A stretch of 62,190 nucleotides of DNA from Streptomyces purpureus (GTDB lineage Bacteria > Actinomycetota > Actinomycetes > Streptomycetales > Streptomycetaceae): assembly GCF_014648195.1 (NCBI RefSeq), contig NZ_BMQQ01000034.1, positions 7,468 to 69,657 on the forward strand. Direction: 5' to 3'. Below are positions 8,771-17,842 of this stretch, piece after piece. The position numbers were made by a program, and so were the translations under genes. The number at the start of each line of letters is the position of its first letter. The first letter of the stretch is position 1. Under the pieces are notes generated by a model, which did no database searches, had not been told where the DNA came from, and saw only the letters and a list, made by a program, of their open reading frames with translations.

Positions 8771-9868
8771 ATGACCGACGACGCAGGCGTCCACGGGGCG
8801 GACGTGCCCGCGGGCGGGCCCGCGCGGGGCCCGGCCACGGCTGGCAGGGTCCGCTCCCGTCCGCTCGCCCGGTGGCGGGCCGTGCGGCTGAAGGGCTGGG
8901 GCGGCGTCGGGGCGATGGCCGCGGCGTGCGCGGTGACCGCCTCGCTCACCCTGCTGCCGCTGGCCCGCTCCGGCGCGGACCACGCGCTCGTGTCCGGGCC
9001 CGGTACGGGTACGGCCGTGCCGGTGCGGGCGGACACGTGCCAGGCGCCGGAGAAGTCGCTGGCGCCGTCGACGGCCGACGGGCCGTCCATCGCCGCCATC
9101 AAGGCGCGCGGCAAGCTGATCGTCGGCGTCGACCAGAACAGCTACCGCTGGGGTTACCGCAATCCGACCACGCGGACCCTGGAGGGCTTCGACATCGATC
9201 TGGCGCGGGCGATCGCCACCGACATCCTCGGCTCCCCCGACAAGATCATCTTCCGGGCGATCCCCACCAACCAGCGCATCGCCGCCCTGGAGGGCGACAA
9301 GGTCGACCTCGTCGTGCGCACGATGACGATCAACTGCAAGCGCATCCAGCAGGTGGCCTTCTCCACCGCCTACTTCCAGGCCGGTCAGCAGGTCCTCGCC
9401 CCCAAGGACTCGTCGGTGAAGGGCTACGACTCCTCGCTGTCCGGCAAGCGGGTCTGCTCGGCGGAGGGTTCGACGGCGTACGAGGCCTTGGAGCGCAACT
9501 CGTTCGGGGCGACCTTCAGGGACGAGGGTGACGGCACCCAGGCCGACGCGGACCGCTTCACGGTGCCCAATCAGCTGGACTGTCTGGTCCGGCTCCAGTT
9601 GGGCGAGGTCGACGCGATCGTGACGGACAACGCCCTGGCCGCGGGCCAGGCCGCCCAGGACCCGGCGGTGGAGCTCAAGGGCCGGCCCTTCACGACCGAG
9701 TACTACGGCGTCGCCGCCAAGCTGGGCAACGACGATCTGGTCCGCCGGGTCAATCACGTGCTCGTCCAGTACCGCAAGGGTCCTTGGATGGCCGCGTACG
9801 ACAAGTGGCTGCGCAAGGACCTGCCCGGGATACCGGGGCCGCCCGCGCCGCAGTACAAGGACGGCTGA
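8771..9868 (+). CDS. glnH: GlnH-like extracytoplasmic amino-acid-binding protein
   Basis: Product is 365 residues. One hydrophobic segment (~residues 46-66) is followed by a family 3 solute-binding domain (GKLIVGVDQNSYRWGYRNP, LEGFDIDLARAIATDILG, KVDLVVRTMTI). Unlike mycobacterial GlnH, no lipobox cysteine is visible after the hydrophobic segment, so it may be anchored by an uncleaved helix. The ATG at 8771 is preceded by AGGAGGAG; a GTG at 8756 in the same frame is ignored because it would overlap the previous gene and has no site. No transporter permease is encoded nearby. The protein therefore probably acts as a sensor subunit for GlnX, not in uptake. Confidence 0.8.
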   Translation: MTDDAGVHGADVPAGGPARGPATAGRVRSRPLARWRAVRLKGWGGVGAMAAACAVTASLTLLPLARSGADHALVSGPGTGTAVPVRADTCQAPEKSLAPSTADGPSIAAIKARGKLIVGVDQNSYRWGYRNPTTRTLEGFDIDLARAIATDILGSPDKIIFRAIPTNQRIAALEGDKVDLVVRTMTINCKRIQQVAFSTAYFQAGQQVLAPKDSSVKGYDSSLSGKRVCSAEGSTAYEALERNSFGATFRDEGDGTQADADRFTVPNQLDCLVRLQLGEVDAIVTDNALAAGQAAQDPAVELKGRPFTTEYYGVAAKLGNDDLVRRVNHVLVQYRKGPWMAAYDKWLRKDLPGIPGPPAPQYKDG

Positions 9869-9920
9869 CCGGCCCGCGAGGGTGACGGCACCAAGGACAG
9901 CAAGAGCGGAGAGGTGATCG

Positions 9921-11264
9921 ATGGGCGTCGCGGGACCCCCCGGGCCGGTGATGGACCGGGACGAGGTGGACCGTGCGCTGGCGCGGCTCGGCGCGGAGCA
10001 CAAGGCGGTCGAGGACTCGCTCCTCGCGCTGCAGGACCACGCCGGGCGCAGACTCCTCGAAGGCGCCGAGCTGACCGGCACCACCAAGGAACGCTGGGCC
10101 GCCACCGAGCAGACCATCACCCTCCTCTGGTCGTACTTCGACGCCTACACCGACGCCCTGGAGGCCGCGCGGGAGCTGCGGTCCCGGCGGCGCTGGCCCT
10201 CGCGCGAGGACCTGGCGGAGCTGACCGACCGGCTGCGCGGCGAGTCGGTGCTCGTCCCGGGCACACCCGCGGACCCGGCCCGGCCGCTGGCCGAGCGGTT
10301 CACGCTGGAACGCCTGGTGGCTCGGATGAACGAGCTGTACGCGTCCTCGCTCGACATGGTGGTGGCGGCGGACGCGGTGTGGTCGGCGCTGCCCGCGCGG
10401 ATCGACCTGCTCGCCGCCGAGCTGGGCCGTACGCGCTCGCTCGCCCACTCGGTGGGGGTGCGCCCCGGCGAGCACCCCTCGGGGGACGACCTGGAGTCGA
10501 TCACCCACGAACTGGGCACGCTGCGGGCCCAGGTGATCTCCGATCCGCTCGCCTTCTGGCGGCCCGCGGCGGGCGCCTCGGCGCCCGGTGGCGGCCGGCC
10601 CGACACGGACCGCTACGACCGGGCGGCACGCGCCCTGGAGGACGTACGGCGGGAGATCGAGGCGGTCCTTGCCGTGCGGCAGGACTCCGAGGACCGGCTG
10701 CTGCGGCTGCGGGACGTGCTCTCGCGGGCCGACCGGACGCTCGCCGAGGCGCGGGCCGCGCGCGGTGAGGTGCTCGCGAAGATCGCGGCGTCCGAGGTGC
10801 CCGCGGTGAGCGGGCCTCCGGTGACGCTCCAAGAGCGGCTGGCAACCGCGGCGGAGTACCGCCGGCACGCGCAGTGGCACCGTCTCTCGCCGCTGCTGGA
10901 GTCGCTGGAGCGGGAGGCGGAGGACGAACTGCTGCGCGCGCGTGACTCGTTGACGGCGGTCACGGCTCCGCTGGCGGTCCGCGCGGAGTTGCGGGGCCGG
11001 CTGGACGCGTACAAGGCGAAGGTGGCCCGGCACGGCCTGGCGGAGGACCTGCTGCTGATCGAGCGGTACGACGTGGCCCGCCGGATGCTGTGGAGCGCGC
11101 CGTGCGATCTGCGCGCGGCCGAGCAGGCGGTGCTGCGGTTCCAGCACGCGGCGGCGGAGGCCCTGTCCGGGCCGGCGGACGGGCGTCCGCGGCCGGGGTC
11201 CGGCGGGTTCCGGGGCGCGGGGCAGGGCGAGGGCGGTTCCGGCGACGGTTGGGGGAGTCAGTGA
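9921..11264 (+). CDS. Uncharacterised helical protein between GlnH and PknG
   Basis: Product is 447 residues, soluble, rich in Arg, Glu, Leu and Ala with long heptad-like helices (for example RDEVDRALARLGAEHKAVED at the start and REIEAVLAVRQDSEDRLLRL in the middle). The last ~35 residues are Gly-rich. I recognise no catalytic motif. It follows glnH and overlaps the pknG start (GTGA), so it is translationally coupled to the kinase. The mycobacterial glnX-glnH-pknG operon has no such gene, so this is an addition in this lineage. It could be an adaptor or scaffold that links GlnX to the kinase (inference only). Confidence 0.8.
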   Translation: MGVAGPPGPVMDRDEVDRALARLGAEHKAVEDSLLALQDHAGRRLLEGAELTGTTKERWAATEQTITLLWSYFDAYTDALEAARELRSRRRWPSREDLAELTDRLRGESVLVPGTPADPARPLAERFTLERLVARMNELYASSLDMVVAADAVWSALPARIDLLAAELGRTRSLAHSVGVRPGEHPSGDDLESITHELGTLRAQVISDPLAFWRPAAGASAPGGGRPDTDRYDRAARALEDVRREIEAVLAVRQDSEDRLLRLRDVLSRADRTLAEARAARGEVLAKIAASEVPAVSGPPVTLQERLATAAEYRRHAQWHRLSPLLESLEREAEDELLRARDSLTAVTAPLAVRAELRGRLDAYKAKVARHGLAEDLLLIERYDVARRMLWSAPCDLRAAEQAVLRFQHAAAEALSGPADGRPRPGSGGFRGAGQGEGGSGDGWGSQ

Positions 11265-13807
11265 GCACATGCCAGCGGCCCTCGTGCGAGGGCTCGTACG
11301 AGGACATGGGCGGCGGCGAGCTGTACTGCGACACCTGCGGTCTCGCCCCGGTGGTGGCGCCGGGCGGTCTCCTGCAGTCACTGCCGACCGGGATCACCGG
11401 CGGCGGGAAGAGCAGCACCAGCGGCTCGGCGCGCAGCGGTTCGCACGCCTCCGCGCGGTCGTCGCGGTCCTCGACGTCGCGGCGGTCGGTGTCGGGGCGG
11501 CTGTCGCGTTCCCTGTCGGGCGCCACGACCGGCCGGTCGGTGTCGGTCCGTTCGACCGGGTCGACGGCGAAGGGGAGCCGGGCCAGACTCGGCGCGGGTC
11601 TGGTGACCGTGCCGGAGGTGCCGCGTCCCGACCCGCGTTCGGCTGTGATGGCCCATGCCGAGGTCCCCGAGCGGAAGCGTTTCTGCTCGCGTTCGGACTG
11701 CGGCGCGCCGGTCGGTCGCGCGCGCGGCGACCGGCCGGGCCGCACGGAGGGCTTCTGCACCAAGTGCGGCCATCCGTACTCGTTCGTCCCCAAGCTGCGC
11801 GCGGGCGACGTCGTGCACGGGCAGTACGAGGTCGCGGGCTGCCTGGCCCACGGCGGACTCGGCTGGATCTACCTCGCCATCGACCGGGCCGTCGCCGACC
11901 GCTGGGTGGTGCTCAAGGGCCTGCTGGACACCGGCGACCAGGACGCCATGGCCGCGGCGATCTCCGAGCGCCGCTTCCTCGCCGAGATCGAGCACTCCAA
12001 CATCGTCCGCATCTACAACTTCGTCGAACACCTCGACCAGCGCACGGGCTCCCTCGACGGCTACATCGTCATGGAGTACGTCGGCGGCAAGTCCCTGAAG
12101 GAGATCGCCAACGAGCGCCGGGACCCGACGGGCAAGCGCGATCCGCTCCCGGTCGAGCAGGCCTGCGCGTACGGCATCGAGGCGCTGGAGGCGCTCGGGC
12201 ATCTGCACAGCCGCAATCTGCTCTACTGCGACTTCAAGGTCGACAACGCCATCCAGAGCCAGGACGAGCTCAAGCTGATCGACATGGGCGCGGTCCGCCG
12301 GGCCGACGACGACGAGTCGGCGATCTTCGGCACGGTCGGCTACCAGGCCCCCGAGGTGGCGGAGGCCGGCCCGTCGGTCGCCTCCGACCTCTACACCGTG
12401 GCACGCACCCTGGCCGTGCTCACCTTCGACTTCCAGGGCTACACCAACGTCTTCGTGGACTCCCTGCCGGACCCGGACAACATCGAGGTGTTCCGCACCT
12501 ACGAGTCCTTCTACCGGCTGCTCGTGCGCGCGACGGATCCGGATCCGGCCCGCCGGTTCGCCTCCGCGCAGGAGATGGCGGAGCAGCTGACGGGCGTGCT
12601 GCGGGAGGTCGTCGCCCTGCAGACGGGCCGGCCGCGTCCCGCCCTGTCGACGCTGTTCGGCACCGAACTGCGGGTGACGGACACGGAGTTGTTCGGCGAG
12701 CCGGACGAGGAGGTGTCCCGGCTCGGGGTGCGTACGGCACCGGGCTCCCTGAAGGCGCTCCGGGCCGCCCGGAGGCCCGCTGCCCTGGACCCCGCCCACG
12801 CTTCGGGGACCCCCGGCCCGGCCCACGACCCCGCCCACACCTCCGCGCTCGTCGCGGCCGGCGCCGCCACCTCCGCGCCGCTGCTCGCGCCGCTCGACGC
12901 GCGCGCCACGGCGCTGGCCCTGCCGGTGCCGCACGTCGACCCGAACGACCCGAACGCCGGCTTCCTCGCCGGCCTGCTGGCCGCCGCGCCGACCGAGCTG
13001 ATCAGCGCGCTGCAGGCGGCGCCCGCCGACTCCCTGGAGCGGCGCCTGCGCGAGCTGCGGGCCCGCCTGGACATGGGCGAACCGGCCGTCGCCGCCGAGG
13101 CGTTGGCCGCCCTGGAGGCGAAGCACGCCGACGACTGGCGGGTGGTGTGGTACCGCGGCGTGGCCGCTCTCGCCACCGGCGACCACGAGAGCGCCGCGCT
13201 CTCCTTCGACGCGGTCTACGACGCCTTCCCGGGCGAGCCGGCCCCCAAGCTGGCGCTCGGCGTCTGCGCCGAGGTCCTGGGCCAGCTGGACAACGCCGCC
13301 GAGTACTACCGGCTGGTCTGGTCGACCGACCCCTCCTACGTGAGTGCCGCGTTCGGTCTCGCCCGCGTCCAGCTGGCCGCCGGCGACCGCCCCGGGGCCG
13401 TACGGACGCTGGAGTCGGTGCCGGAGGCGTCGATCCACTACACGGCTGCCCGGGTGGCGGCCGTACGGGCCAGGCTGCGCCGGCGCGAGCCGCACGAGCC
13501 GCTGATCGACGACCTGACGGCGGCCGCCGCACAGGTGTCCGCGCTCCAGGGGTTCGGCCTGGACGCGGTGCGCCGGGAGCGGTTGTCGACCGAGGTCCTC
13601 GGCACGGCCCTGGACTGGGTACTCTCCGGTAGTCCCGGAGCACGGCCCGCACAGACTCCGCTGCTCGGCAGTGAGCTGGACGAGCGCGGACTGCGCTTCG
13701 GCCTTGAACGCTCGTACCGGGTGCTCGCCCGGCTCGCTCAACGCGGCGAGGAGAGGATCGAACTGGTGGAACGGGCAAACCGTTTCCGCCCCCGGACGTG
13801 GGTGTGA
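11261..13807 (+). CDS. pknG: PknG-like serine/threonine protein kinase with zinc-binding and TPR domains
   Basis: Product is 848 residues. An N-terminal CxxxxC...CDTCG zinc site is followed by a Ser/Arg-rich stretch and a rubredoxin-like pair (CSRSDCGAPVG, CTKCGHPYSF). The kinase domain runs from ~residue 187 (QYEVAGCLAHGGLGWIYLA) with Lys in VVLKGL at ~219, catalytic loop YCDFKVDN at ~323 and DMG in place of DFG. The C terminus is TPR-like (LVWSTDPSYVSAAFGLARVQ). The order rubredoxin-kinase-TPR and many blocks match mycobacterial PknG. The usual rubredoxin CxxC is stretched to CxxxxC, and the very N-terminal zinc site is extra. The start is GTG 11261, overlapping the upstream stop; a longer open frame upstream is out of register with neighbours and rejected. 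Expected substrates include FHA proteins such as the one downstream. Confidence 0.9.
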   Translation: MSTCQRPSCEGSYEDMGGGELYCDTCGLAPVVAPGGLLQSLPTGITGGGKSSTSGSARSGSHASARSSRSSTSRRSVSGRLSRSLSGATTGRSVSVRSTGSTAKGSRARLGAGLVTVPEVPRPDPRSAVMAHAEVPERKRFCSRSDCGAPVGRARGDRPGRTEGFCTKCGHPYSFVPKLRAGDVVHGQYEVAGCLAHGGLGWIYLAIDRAVADRWVVLKGLLDTGDQDAMAAAISERRFLAEIEHSNIVRIYNFVEHLDQRTGSLDGYIVMEYVGGKSLKEIANERRDPTGKRDPLPVEQACAYGIEALEALGHLHSRNLLYCDFKVDNAIQSQDELKLIDMGAVRRADDDESAIFGTVGYQAPEVAEAGPSVASDLYTVARTLAVLTFDFQGYTNVFVDSLPDPDNIEVFRTYESFYRLLVRATDPDPARRFASAQEMAEQLTGVLREVVALQTGRPRPALSTLFGTELRVTDTELFGEPDEEVSRLGVRTAPGSLKALRAARRPAALDPAHASGTPGPAHDPAHTSALVAAGAATSAPLLAPLDARATALALPVPHVDPNDPNAGFLAGLLAAAPTELISALQAAPADSLERRLRELRARLDMGEPAVAAEALAALEAKHADDWRVVWYRGVAALATGDHESAALSFDAVYDAFPGEPAPKLALGVCAEVLGQLDNAAEYYRLVWSTDPSYVSAAFGLARVQLAAGDRPGAVRTLESVPEASIHYTAARVAAVRARLRRREPHEPLIDDLTAAAAQVSALQGFGLDAVRRERLSTEVLGTALDWVLSGSPGARPAQTPLLGSELDERGLRFGLERSYRVLARLAQRGEERIELVERANRFRPRTWV

Positions 13808-13810
13808 GTG

Positions 13811-15112
13811 ATGTCCCAGATGGACCAGCTGTCAGCCCGGTCGACCTGCCCCAACTGCGCGGAGCCGGTGGAGTCGGGCGACTTGTTCTGCGGCGCGTGC
13901 GGCTGCGACCTGTCGGCCGTGGCCCCGGCGGCGCCGGACCGCCCGACACTGGCCATCGGTACGCCGGTGCCGCCCCCCGCGATGCCGGGGTGGCCGGCGG
14001 CGGAGGAGCGCGCGAGCGGGGAGCCGTCGGCCCAGTCGGCGGGTGATCTGCCCGGTACGGACTCCGGCGGCCGCGACCTCCAGGCACCCGTCCGCCACGA
14101 CACCCCGGCCGGGGCGGCGGACGGCGACTATCCGCTCGCCGCGCCGGACCCCCGGACCGCCGAGCACTCCCCCGCCGTGCCGCCCGGCGCGAAGCTCTGT
14201 GTCGCCTGCCGGGCCGGCCGGGTCGACGGGGACGGCTACTGCGAGAACTGCGGCCACGCCCAGCCGCGCGAGCGCGACCACATCGAGGAGGAGCTCGGCC
14301 AGGTCGCCGCCGTCAGCGACCGGGGGCTGCGCCACCACCGCAACGAGGACGCGTTCGCGGTCTCCTCCACCGCGCTGCCCGACGGCTCGCCCGCGGTCGT
14401 GGCGGTGGTCTGCGACGGGGTGTCCTCGGCGACCCGCCCCGACGAGGCGTCGGCGGCCGCCGCGAGCGCCGCCAACGAGTCCCTGCTCGCCGCGCTGCCC
14501 CTGGGCACCCACCCCCAGCAGGCGATGCACGACGCGATCCTGGCCGCGGGCGAGGCGGTCAACGCGCTCGCCGAGGAGTCCGGGGCCAGGGAGCACGATC
14601 CGCACCAGAACTCCCCCGCGTGCACGATCGTCGCGTCGGTCGTGGCGGGCGGGCTCCTGATCGTCGGCTGGATCGGCGACAGCCGTGCCTACTGGGTGCC
14701 CGACGACCGGTCCGCCCCGCCCGCCCGGCTCACCGAGGACGACTCCTGGGCCGCGCAGATGGTCGCGACGGGCCTGATGAGCGAGGCGGAGGCGTACGCG
14801 GACGAGCGGGCGCACGCCATCACCGGCTGGCTGGGGGCCGACGCGTACGAACTCGACCCGCACACGGCGGCGTTCAAGCCGGACCGGCCCGGTGTGGTCG
14901 TGGTCTGCACGGACGGGCTGTGGAACTACGCCGAGGCCCCGGAGGAGATGGCCCGGGTGCTGGCCCCGGACGCGGCTGTCCGGCCGCTGGGCGCCGCCCA
15001 GGTGCTGGTTGGCCACGCCCTGGACGGCGGCGGCCACGACAACGTAACGGTGGCGCTGCTGCCGTTCGCCGTGCCGCCGCAAGGGGCAGGATCGCCGTAC
15101 CGCACGTCCTGA
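13811..15112 (+). CDS. PP2C-type protein phosphatase with two zinc ribbons
   Basis: Product is 433 residues. Two zinc ribbons come first: CPNCAEPVESGDLFCGACG at residues ~13-31 and CVACRAGRVDGDGYCENCG at ~133-152, separated by a Pro/Ala-rich linker. The PP2C domain follows (AVSDRGLRHHRNEDAFAV, VVAVVCDGVSSATRPD, VGWIGDSRAYWV, VVVVCTDGLWNYA, GGHDNVTVALLP) with the metal-binding Asp residues in place. It lies four bases after pknG. It is the natural antagonist of the kinase (inference). The start could be GTG 13808 or ATG 13811. The double zinc ribbons recall those in the kinase and in the FHA protein, suggesting the partners share a recruitment mode. Confidence 0.88.
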   Translation: MSQMDQLSARSTCPNCAEPVESGDLFCGACGCDLSAVAPAAPDRPTLAIGTPVPPPAMPGWPAAEERASGEPSAQSAGDLPGTDSGGRDLQAPVRHDTPAGAADGDYPLAAPDPRTAEHSPAVPPGAKLCVACRAGRVDGDGYCENCGHAQPRERDHIEEELGQVAAVSDRGLRHHRNEDAFAVSSTALPDGSPAVVAVVCDGVSSATRPDEASAAAASAANESLLAALPLGTHPQQAMHDAILAAGEAVNALAEESGAREHDPHQNSPACTIVASVVAGGLLIVGWIGDSRAYWVPDDRSAPPARLTEDDSWAAQMVATGLMSEAEAYADERAHAITGWLGADAYELDPHTAAFKPDRPGVVVVCTDGLWNYAEAPEEMARVLAPDAAVRPLGAAQVLVGHALDGGGHDNVTVALLPFAVPPQGAGSPYRTS

Positions 15113-15188
15113 GCCCGAGTCACGCCCCTGAGTCCCGCTTCGTCCCTTTGCCACTGTCTGTTGTGTGAAGCACCGAGGAGCCGATCAG

Positions 15189-16511
15189 ATGGCGAACTTC
15201 TCCAAGTCGAACGTGCCGCAGTTCTCCGTCGACGTGTACCAGAACGCCTATCTGCCCGAGGGCGGGCGTGAGGTGAACGCCATCGTCACGGTCACCTCGA
15301 CCGGCGGCGGCACGAGCGGCGGAGTGTCGGCGCCGGGCGCCGCCGCAGTGGTGATCATGGTCGACTGCTCGGGCTCGATGGACTATCCGCCGACGAAGAT
15401 GCGCAACGCGCGCGACGCCACGGCCGCCGCCGTGGACACCCTGCGCGACGGGGTCGCCTTCGCCGTGGTCGCCGGGACGCATGTGGCCAAGGAGATCTAT
15501 CCGGGCGACGGCTCGCTCGCCGTCGCCGACGCCCGTACGCGCGCGGAGGCCAAGGAGGCGCTGCGCCGGCTGAGCGCGGGCGGCGGTACGGCGATCGGCA
15601 CCTGGCTGCGGCTCGCCGACCGGCTGCTCGCCTCGGCGGACGTCGCCATCCGGCACGGCATCCTGCTCACCGACGGCCGCAACGAACACGAGTCACCGCA
15701 GGACCTGCGGGCCGCGCTGGACGCCTGTGCCGGACGGTTCACCTGTGACGCGCGGGGTGTGGGGACGGACTGGGAGGTCAAGGAGGTCACCGGTATCGCC
15801 TCGGCGCTGCTCGGCACGGCCGACATCGTCGCCGACCCGGCCGGTCTCGCCGCGGACTTCACGCGGATGATGGAGGACGCGATGGGCAAGGAGGTCGCGG
15901 ACGTGGCCCTTCGCCTGTGGACACCGCTGGGCGCGGAGATCGCGTTCGTGAAGCAGGTGGCGCCGACGGTCGAGGAGCTGACCGGGCGGCGTACGGAGGC
16001 GGGGCCGCGGGCGGGCGACTATCCGACCGGTTCCTGGGGGGACGAGTCCCGCGACTACCACCTCTGCGTCCGGGTCCCGCAGGCCGCCGTGGGCCAGGAG
16101 ATGCTGGCGGCCCGGGTGTCCCTGGTCCGTCCGGACCCCTCGGGCGGGGCCCCGCAGGCACTGTCCCAGGGGCTCGTACGGGCCGTGTGGACCGACGACA
16201 TGGCCGCGTCGACCTCGATCAATCCGCAGGTCGCGCACTACACGGGCCAGGCCGAACTGGCACAGGTCATCCAACAGGGGCTGGATGCGCGCAAGTCGGG
16301 CGATTTCGATGACGCCACGGCGAAACTGGGGCGGGCGGTGCAGCTCGCGGCGGCTTCGGGGAACGAAGACACTGCGAAACTGCTTTCGAAGGTGGTGGAC
16401 GTCGTGGACGCGGCGACCGGTACTGTGCGGCTGAAGGCGAAAGTCGCGGAAGCGGACGAGATGACTCTCGAGACGCGCTCCACCAAGACGGTTCGCGTCA
16501 AGAAGCAGTAG
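15189..16511 (+). CDS. von Willebrand factor A domain protein
   Basis: Product is 440 residues, cytoplasmic, with no signal peptide. The vWA domain has an intact MIDAS motif (VVIMVDCSGSMD, residues ~59-70) and LLTDGRNEHES further on. After it come beta-rich and helical regions, including DARKSGDFDDATAKLGRAVQ, which resembles a single TPR-like repeat. The ATG at 15189 has GAGGAG seven bases upstream; a GTG at 15165 is less likely. It lies in the same direction between the phosphatase and FHA genes. A kinase, a PP2C phosphatase and a vWA protein together resemble the TerY-P triad described for tellurite/stress loci, which supports a joint phosphorylation module (inference). Confidence 0.85.
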   Translation: MANFSKSNVPQFSVDVYQNAYLPEGGREVNAIVTVTSTGGGTSGGVSAPGAAAVVIMVDCSGSMDYPPTKMRNARDATAAAVDTLRDGVAFAVVAGTHVAKEIYPGDGSLAVADARTRAEAKEALRRLSAGGGTAIGTWLRLADRLLASADVAIRHGILLTDGRNEHESPQDLRAALDACAGRFTCDARGVGTDWEVKEVTGIASALLGTADIVADPAGLAADFTRMMEDAMGKEVADVALRLWTPLGAEIAFVKQVAPTVEELTGRRTEAGPRAGDYPTGSWGDESRDYHLCVRVPQAAVGQEMLAARVSLVRPDPSGGAPQALSQGLVRAVWTDDMAASTSINPQVAHYTGQAELAQVIQQGLDARKSGDFDDATAKLGRAVQLAAASGNEDTAKLLSKVVDVVDAATGTVRLKAKVAEADEMTLETRSTKTVRVKKQ

Positions 16512-16579
16512 CAAGCTCCAAGCAGTAGCTGTGACGGTCCGGCCGCGACGGCCGGACACCGAGAGGGGGATGCACCGAC

Positions 16580-17788
16580 ATGCCGACCTGCCCGAACGGA
16601 CACCAGTCGGTTTCCGACGACTGGTGCGAGGTCTGCGGCCACCGTATGGCCGGGGCGGGCGGCCCTGCGGGTGCCGTGCCGCCGCCTCCCCCTCCGCCGC
16701 CCGGCTACGGCTACCCCGGTCCGGGCAGCGGCTACCCGGGCCCCGGGGACCCGGACGCCACCGCCCAGGCGGAGCTCTGCCCTCAGTGCCGCACCCCGCG
16801 CGAGGCCATGGCGCCGTTCTGCGAGGAGTGCCGCTGGAACTTCCTCACCAACACGGCCACGTCGTACGCGCCGACGCCTCCCCAGCACCCGGGTCCGGGC
16901 GGCCCCGGCGGTCCGGGGGGTCCGCCGCCGGGGCTGAACCTGCCGCCGGGCTTCCAGGCGCAGCAGCCGCCGCGTCCGCCGGACTCGTTCGAGTACCAGA
17001 GCTCGCGGCCCTCGCAGATGAACCGCCCGGCCGAGCCGCTGTCCGGCCCTTCGGGCCGCCAGGGCCCCCCGCCGGGCATGGGCCAGGGCGGTCCCGGCAT
17101 GGGCCCCGGCGGTCCCGGCCAGGGTCAGGGTCCCGGTGGTCCGGGGCGGCCCGGTTCTCAGGCGTCGCACATGCCTCCGCCGCCGCAGGCATTCCAGCGC
17201 GGTGGGCCGCCCCCGGCGCCGTTCCTCCAGCAACCGGGTCCGTCCGCGCCGCCGCAGCACCACCAGCAGCAGCCCCCGCAGCAGGGTGGCGGTGACGACG
17301 ACTGGATGCTGCCGCCGCCGTCGCACGCCCAGGCCCCGCAGGGGCAGGGGCACGCCCCGCAGCCGCCGCAGTACCAGTCCCCCGTGGGCTGGACGGCGGT
17401 GGTCGCGCCGGACCGTGACTACTTCATGGCGATGATGCAGCGCAGCGGCCCCGAGGCCGCGGGCCTGAACCTGCCCGCGTACTCCCCGGAGCAGCAGGTG
17501 CCGCTCACCGGCGAGCAGATCACCATCGGCCGCCGCCGGCACTCCACCGGCGAGTCGCCCGACATCGATCTGTCGGTGCCCCCGGAGGACCCGGGCGTCT
17601 CGCACCAGCACGCGATGCTGGTGCAGTCGCCGGACGGTTCCTGGGCGGTGGTGGACCAGAACTCCACCAACGGCACCACGATCAACGGCGGTGAGGACCC
17701 GATCCAGCCCTTCGTCCCCCACCCGCTCCACGAGGGCGACCGGGTGCACGTGGGCGCCTGGACGACGATCACCATCCGGCGCGGCTAG
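16580..17788 (+). CDS. Zinc-ribbon, proline-rich, FHA-domain protein
   Basis: Product is 402 residues. Zinc-binding cysteines sit at the N terminus (CPNGHQSVSDDWCEVCGH) and again near residue 70 (CPQCRTPREAMAPFCEEC). A long Pro/Gly/Gln-rich linker follows. The C-terminal FHA domain (~residues 300-402: ITIGRRRHS, DPGVSHQHAMLV, DQNSTNGTTINGG, GDRVHVGAWTTITI) has the Arg, Ser-x-x-His and Asn-Gly residues that bind phosphothreonine. It is the last gene of the locus and a likely phospho-dependent reader or PknG substrate, comparable to GarA in mycobacteria (inference). Its TAG stop lies inside the CTAG used by the adjoining insertion sequence, so the protein is intact. Confidence 0.88.
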   Translation: MPTCPNGHQSVSDDWCEVCGHRMAGAGGPAGAVPPPPPPPPGYGYPGPGSGYPGPGDPDATAQAELCPQCRTPREAMAPFCEECRWNFLTNTATSYAPTPPQHPGPGGPGGPGGPPPGLNLPPGFQAQQPPRPPDSFEYQSSRPSQMNRPAEPLSGPSGRQGPPPGMGQGGPGMGPGGPGQGQGPGGPGRPGSQASHMPPPPQAFQRGGPPPAPFLQQPGPSAPPQHHQQQPPQQGGGDDDWMLPPPSHAQAPQGQGHAPQPPQYQSPVGWTAVVAPDRDYFMAMMQRSGPEAAGLNLPAYSPEQQVPLTGEQITIGRRRHSTGESPDIDLSVPPEDPGVSHQHAMLVQSPDGSWAVVDQNSTNGTTINGGEDPIQPFVPHPLHEGDRVHVGAWTTITIRRG

Positions 17789-17799
17789 GCCGTGTTTTA
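17785..17799 (+). repeat. Left terminal inverted repeat and target site of the IS5-type element
   Basis: CTAGGCCGTGTTTTA is an exact reverse complement of the sequence at 19080-19094. The outer CTAG (17785-17788) is the presumed 4-bp target duplication, which also contains the stop codon of the FHA gene. The element proper then begins at 17789 with GCCGTGTTTTA. Confidence 0.88.
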
Positions 17800-17842
17800 A
17801 CTCGGGCTCCGGTTCACGCCTCCATACCGCGATGATCATGTT

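Noticed and set aside
11378..13741. Long frames on both strands overlapping pknG
   Set aside because: Shadows of the kinase gene; no ribosome-binding sites or motifs.
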